From Thiorhodovibrio litoralis (GTDB lineage Bacteria; Pseudomonadota; Gammaproteobacteria; Chromatiales; Chromatiaceae): a stretch of 64,000 nt of DNA. Shown piece by piece: positions 60,286-64,000 of the stretch. The stretch covers positions 5,318,501 through 5,382,500 of the forward strand of contig NZ_CP121473.1 in NCBI RefSeq assembly GCF_033954455.1, read 5' to 3'. The notes below the pieces were generated by a model. It saw nothing but the letters and a program-made list of their open reading frames with translations, was not told where the DNA came from and did not search any database. Numbering within the stretch: position 1 is the stretch's first letter; each line of letters starts with the position of its first letter. A program made the translations under genes and the position numbers.

Positions 60286-60813
60286 TTACAGCCCCAAGCG
60301 TTCGAGGGTTGCCACCGCTAGCTTCAGCACGCCATGGAACACAGCCGCGACGGCGAAACCGAGCATGCCCAGCACGGGCGCGAACCAGAGCGCCACCCCA
60401 ACCTTGCCGGGATACTGCGCGCGCAGTACCTCGATCAGCTCCAGCAGGCCCAGCAAGGCGAGCAGTAACGGCAACCCCCACAAAAACCAACCGGAATACA
60501 GGAGCGAGCGCGGGCGCCGCCGCGGCAGCGCGAAGGTGTCGCTCTCATCGAACCAAGCCGCCGCCAGCGCGCGGGTGATGGTCTCCCGGGTGTAGCCCTG
60601 GCGGTAGAGCTTCGGCAGCACGCTCGCGCCCGCATCAGACTCGCGACTCGGCGGACGCAGCACACAGTCACCGATGGTTCTGGCGGCCCGGTCGATGAAG
60701 GCGTCGCGCTCGCCATTGGTCTCGACCAGCAGGGCTTCTCGAACAACGTCGTGCTGATAGCGGTAAGCGGCGAACTCAGGGATGTCGGCGCAAGGAAACG
60801 CGTGAATGGCCAC
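60286..60813 (-). CDS. Membrane protein with two C-terminal transmembrane helices
   Basis: A 175-residue protein. The cytoplasmic N-terminal ~115 residues have ALPRRRPRSLL before the first helix. Transmembrane helices are ~LLYSGWFLWGLPLLLALLGL (118–137) and GVALWFAPVLGMLGFAVAAVF. No enzyme motif. It lies 31 bases after the giant sulfotransferase gene. Function unknown. Confidence 0.7.
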   Translation of the reverse strand: MAIHAFPCADIPEFAAYRYQHDVVREALLVETNGERDAFIDRAARTIGDCVLRPPSRESDAGASVLPKLYRQGYTRETITRALAAAWFDESDTFALPRRRPRSLLYSGWFLWGLPLLLALLGLLELIEVLRAQYPGKVGVALWFAPVLGMLGFAVAAVFHGVLKLAVATLERLGL

Positions 60814-60844
60814 GCGGGGCGATTTCGACTGCGCGGCAGACTGC

Positions 60845-63800
60845 TCAGACAGGACCAGCCCCCCTTACATCGCCATCCGGTCGAGTCGCCCCACTCTGAT
60901 CGGTAAAGAGCGCGCGCGGCTCGATTAGAATGCGCTGCTCACCGACATCCAGCCGGTACCCCAGCACATCAAGCAAATCCGCAAAGCGATTTTCGAGCGC
61001 GCGAAGTTCCTCCTCGGACAACGCATCGAAACAACCGCCGACGCGTCCTTCCCGCATGAAACGAAACCCACTGTCCTGCAAGTGATCCTGGTGGCGGGCG
61101 AACAGTCCATCGCGTTGGCTTTGCAGCTCCATTTCTTCAAGTGCTTTCAAACGCTCAAAACTCGATGCCGCCACCGCCTCCGCGACGGTTTGCGCAGAGA
61201 CATTAAGATTGAAAAATGTGGCCACTCGCTGAGCCTGAACGGCCGGCTGTTCGACCATATCCTCATAGCGCATCAACAGGGTTGGAAAACCATCACGCGC
61301 GGCCAGCCAGGATTCCACATTGCTTCGGTACGAACCGAATCGTCGCCAATCGTTCAGCCCCTCGTGAGCAATAAACTCCCGCACCAGTTCCTGCTGGCCC
61401 GCCCTCTCGACCTTGCGCATATAGTGTAAGCTCGACACCAAGACATCAAAGGGATTGCGAACAACATAGATCGCCGCTTGGGTCATGTCGATTCCCGGCA
61501 TCCTTGGTTCACATGCCCAATGGGTTTTCAAATAAGCAACCGGCTGGTCTGGCAAGCGGATGGAAATACCACGATGGACACCAGGAATCAAGGTTTCAAT
61601 GGTTTCTGAACCTTGGATCGATCCATGCAGCAAATGCGCCAACCAGAAACGCACCCAGGTGTTACCCGACTTCGGATAGGACGCTACCCACCGGCACCGG
61701 CGCGCCGGCCGCGCGATAGCCACTGGTGCCCCACTAATGGCACCGTCCAAGCTCGCCTGCGCCTCCTGCCAATAAGCGCTCCAATCCCGAATAGATTCTG
61801 CGAGCGCATCCTCCATGCGCGCGATCTGTTCGGCTGTCAGCAAACGCTGCCAGTCGCCATCGCGGTAATCCGACAAGTGCTCGGTCTGAAACCCAGTTTC
61901 CACGTCATAGAGGCGTTGCTTTGCGCCCGTATTGACCACAGCCGTGCTGCCGTCACCGCCTTCATGGCGCGCTTCTAGTGTGGCGATACGTTCAGCCACC
62001 CGGGAGCGGTCCAGCGCAGCCACCATATCGGCGATATCAAGTGCATGCTCATCCAAGCCGAGAAAACGGGCAATTGACCGCGCAATGGCTTGAGGCTGCT
62101 GATCCAACCAAGGGTAGGGATAAAATAAGCAGCGCTCGCGAGGGAAACGCTCATAATGCCGCTCGATTCGCGATTGCAAAACAATGGCGGCGAGCGACTT
62201 CTCGAAGCTCTCGTTCATGAAGCGCATCCACGACACCAGACTATCGCGCGGATCGCGCCGCCCGACGATGGCATAAAATCCGGCATGGTTCGGGTTCACG
62301 CAACCATGTGACTTCAGCAGCCAGTATCGATTCGGATCGTCGTCGCGCAGACCCTCTGTCGCTGCCCGTAGCACCTCTTCCAGCTCAAATACGTTGACCT
62401 GCGGCAGAACCTCCACACCACTCGCCTGCAACAGCTTGCGCGTCAGATTGTAGGCCCACATGGAGCCAACGCGCGGCCGTCCCGTGACCCACACCACTCG
62501 TCTCGCCGTTGGCGCCCAGTGCTTGGGAACTGCGAAGGGGCGGACTGGATTGACAAAAACCGGTTTTTTTCCCTCCTCCGGATATGCCACCACATTCAAG
62601 CTAATCGGCTCGCCATAGGGCGCGTAATCGCTGGTGTCCTGGAACAACCCAAAGGTCTCGACCCGCTCTATCCTGGCAAAACCGGCCTGCCCCAATAAGC
62701 TCGCGAGAATATCGAAGTTGAGCCCGATATAGTGATAGTCATGCTGGTCAACCTGACCACCAAAGAGCATGCGCATCAGGTGAAATCGCTCTTTGAGCGG
62801 CCGCTTAGGATCACTTACAGCCCGGCCAAGCAGATCCATGTCCGGGACGCTGATCATCAACCGCCCGTCCGGGCGCAACAGCCGCCGCAGTCCCTTGAGC
62901 GTCGGAAGAAACTGCTGCTGCGGCACATGCTCAAGCACATGGCTCGCGTAGATCTCCGTGCAACTCGCGTCGGGGTAGCGCGACAGGTCGCGGATGTCCG
63001 CCACGTCGTCGATTCCCGGACCAGGGGCGATATTGACGATGCGCCAGCCCGGCTTGGGCCGTCGCCCGCCCAGACATAGACGCATCCCTTCGCTGGCGGA
63101 CCTCACCACCTCGGGCTGACCGGACTCCGCTAAGCACCGCCACCAGTGAATATTCCGATGCATCACTGTCGCGGATGACGCACTCAGTGGGCTGCTGGCG
63201 GTCAGTTGAACGCGTTGACCGCTAGCCAAGAGCAGCAGCACACGGCGCCGATCCATCGCCAGGCTGCGATTGGCGTTCTTGGCAAAAGCCACCAGGACGC
63301 GCATGTCACGATGAAAGTAGGCCGAATGAGCCCGGCGCACTTCCAGGCTCTCGCGCACGGCCGCCGGCAACCAAGCGCCTAAGCCCGCTTGCGGCTGACG
63401 CTGATCATACGCTGCCAACGGCGGCAGGAACGGTCGATCCAGGCTGACCTTCAACGTGGTATCAAGCCCCTGAGCCAGCGCGGCATTGACCTTGACCGCC
63501 GCCGCGCGCGCACCACAAGCGGCCAGCACTCGGATGCGCAGCATGGCACTCGCCAGATGCTCGTCGCCGGTATCGTGCAGCTGCTCGAGCAGCGCGCGGC
63601 TCTGTTGCAACCAGGCCCAACGGGTTGCGAGCGGTTGACCGACCTCGTTCGCGCTCAAGTAGGCATTCAGCGCCTGATCATAGGCTGGCCAGTGCGGGTC
63701 ACCAGCGCGCTCGCGGCGCTGCCAGATGTTCAGCGTCTGACCATCGGGGCGCAAAGCCGCGACATATGGCAGCGGGGCCAAGCCCTCGGCCCAGGTCTGA

Positions 63801-64000
63801 CATGGTGCGGGCACCGGCGCGTCTGCCGTGGCCGCAACCAGCAGGTGGCCGGCGGCGGCGAGTTCTGCGGCGCGCGCCAGCGAGGCGGCGAACAAATTGA
63901 GCTGGTAAGCGTCCAGCGGCTCATCCTGGCTGACCACCACCAGGGCGTTCAGGCCGGGGACCAGCCGATACAGGTCCAAACCCAGGGCGCGCAGGGCCGC
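60845..64000 (-). CDS. FkbM–methyltransferase–double sulfotransferase enzyme (5' end outside window)
   Basis: The frame stays open to the window edge. The visible 1051 residues begin inside an FkbM-type domain (DLYRLVPGLNALV, as in the 49978–54174 protein). A helical region follows, then a type 11-like methyltransferase (~310–470: YASHVLEHVPQQQFLPTL, MISVPDMDLLGRAVSDP). Two sulfotransferase domains come next: the first ~500–740 (VTGRPRVGSMWAYNLTR, GRRDPRDSLVSW) and the second ~775–1000 (VASYPKSGNTWVRFWLA, VVRNPFDVLVSSL). The domain string suggests coordinated methylation and sulfation. Confidence 0.88.
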   Translation of the reverse strand, partial: AALRALGLDLYRLVPGLNALVVVSQDEPLDAYQLNLFAASLARAAELAAAGHLLVAATADAPVPAPCQTWAEGLAPLPYVAALRPDGQTLNIWQRRERAGDPHWPAYDQALNAYLSANEVGQPLATRWAWLQQSRALLEQLHDTGDEHLASAMLRIRVLAACGARAAAVKVNAALAQGLDTTLKVSLDRPFLPPLAAYDQRQPQAGLGAWLPAAVRESLEVRRAHSAYFHRDMRVLVAFAKNANRSLAMDRRRVLLLLASGQRVQLTASSPLSASSATVMHRNIHWWRCLAESGQPEVVRSASEGMRLCLGGRRPKPGWRIVNIAPGPGIDDVADIRDLSRYPDASCTEIYASHVLEHVPQQQFLPTLKGLRRLLRPDGRLMISVPDMDLLGRAVSDPKRPLKERFHLMRMLFGGQVDQHDYHYIGLNFDILASLLGQAGFARIERVETFGLFQDTSDYAPYGEPISLNVVAYPEEGKKPVFVNPVRPFAVPKHWAPTARRVVWVTGRPRVGSMWAYNLTRKLLQASGVEVLPQVNVFELEEVLRAATEGLRDDDPNRYWLLKSHGCVNPNHAGFYAIVGRRDPRDSLVSWMRFMNESFEKSLAAIVLQSRIERHYERFPRERCLFYPYPWLDQQPQAIARSIARFLGLDEHALDIADMVAALDRSRVAERIATLEARHEGGDGSTAVVNTGAKQRLYDVETGFQTEHLSDYRDGDWQRLLTAEQIARMEDALAESIRDWSAYWQEAQASLDGAISGAPVAIARPARRCRWVASYPKSGNTWVRFWLAHLLHGSIQGSETIETLIPGVHRGISIRLPDQPVAYLKTHWACEPRMPGIDMTQAAIYVVRNPFDVLVSSLHYMRKVERAGQQELVREFIAHEGLNDWRRFGSYRSNVESWLAARDGFPTLLMRYEDMVEQPAVQAQRVATFFNLNVSAQTVAEAVAASSFERLKALEEMELQSQRDGLFARHQDHLQDSGFRFMREGRVGGCFDALSEEELRALENRFADLLDVLGYRLDVGEQRILIEPRALFTDQSGATRPDGDVRGAGPV

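Noticed and set aside
1-64000. tRNA, rRNA or CRISPR loci
   Set aside because: Looked for tRNA-like cloverleafs near the integrase and across gaps and saw none; no rRNA-like sequence or spacer–repeat array is present.

Overview
The window is high-GC DNA in which nearly all genes lie on the minus strand in long, tightly overlapping strings. Gene content (many TPR–O-GlcNAc-transferase-like proteins, TPR–sulfotransferases, SapC, RTX surface protein, Rpn-family nucleases, PIN toxins) suggests a gammaproteobacterium of the purple sulfur type (Chromatiales). That placement is an inference; no rRNA or other marker gene is present.

Layout. 1–2.1 kb: an IS110/IS1111-type element interrupting an older gene. 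2.1–18 kb: glycan-decorating genes (GT41/SPINDLY-like transferases, a duplicated GT4 glycosyltransferase, sulfotransferase, methyltransferases, an acyltransferase–methyltransferase fusion, hydrolase) interspersed with three PIN-domain toxin–antitoxin pairs and with duplicated or broken gene copies. 18.03–23.66 kb: a methyltransferase gene split by a complete 4.07-kb transposon with 26-bp terminal inverted repeats and a 7-bp target duplication. It carries four genes: a Cys-rich protein, a DD35E transposase, an AAA+ ATPase and a RepB-type primase. 23.7–26.1 kb: a TPR–sulfotransferase–methyltransferase fusion. 26.1–29.5 kb: a large RTX/S-layer-like protein with its own terminator and a small membrane protein downstream. 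29.5–35.1 kb: a tandem-HTH regulator, a tyrosine integrase, a primase-like protein and an iteron-like array of 9-bp repeats, together looking like a replicating integrated element. 35.2–38.7 kb: an Rpn-family protein, a ParM/ParR-like segregation pair and an unknown gene. 38.65–40.04 kb: no protein gene; a strongly structured region whose first part resembles an OMEGA/HEARO-type RNA, followed by about 0.9 kb of further GC-rich, hairpin-rich sequence ending at an intrinsic terminator. 40.04–41.7 kb: an unknown gene between terminators and a truncated Rpn copy. 41.7–64 kb: a second long run of decoration genes: TPR–sulfotransferases, a UDP-xylose synthase-like enzyme, C-methyltransferase, two giant multidomain enzymes (1341 and about 1398 aa), two regulatory-domain methyltransferases, SapC, and a final multidomain enzyme running off the edge.

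Working model (inference): the RTX protein is an exported, perhaps S-layer-forming, surface protein. The TPR-guided glycosyltransferases, sulfotransferases and methyltransferases decorate it or related surface proteins, and SapC points to the same surface layer. The many fused and duplicated enzymes, the recombination scars and the transposons suggest a locus that evolves quickly by duplication and domain shuffling.
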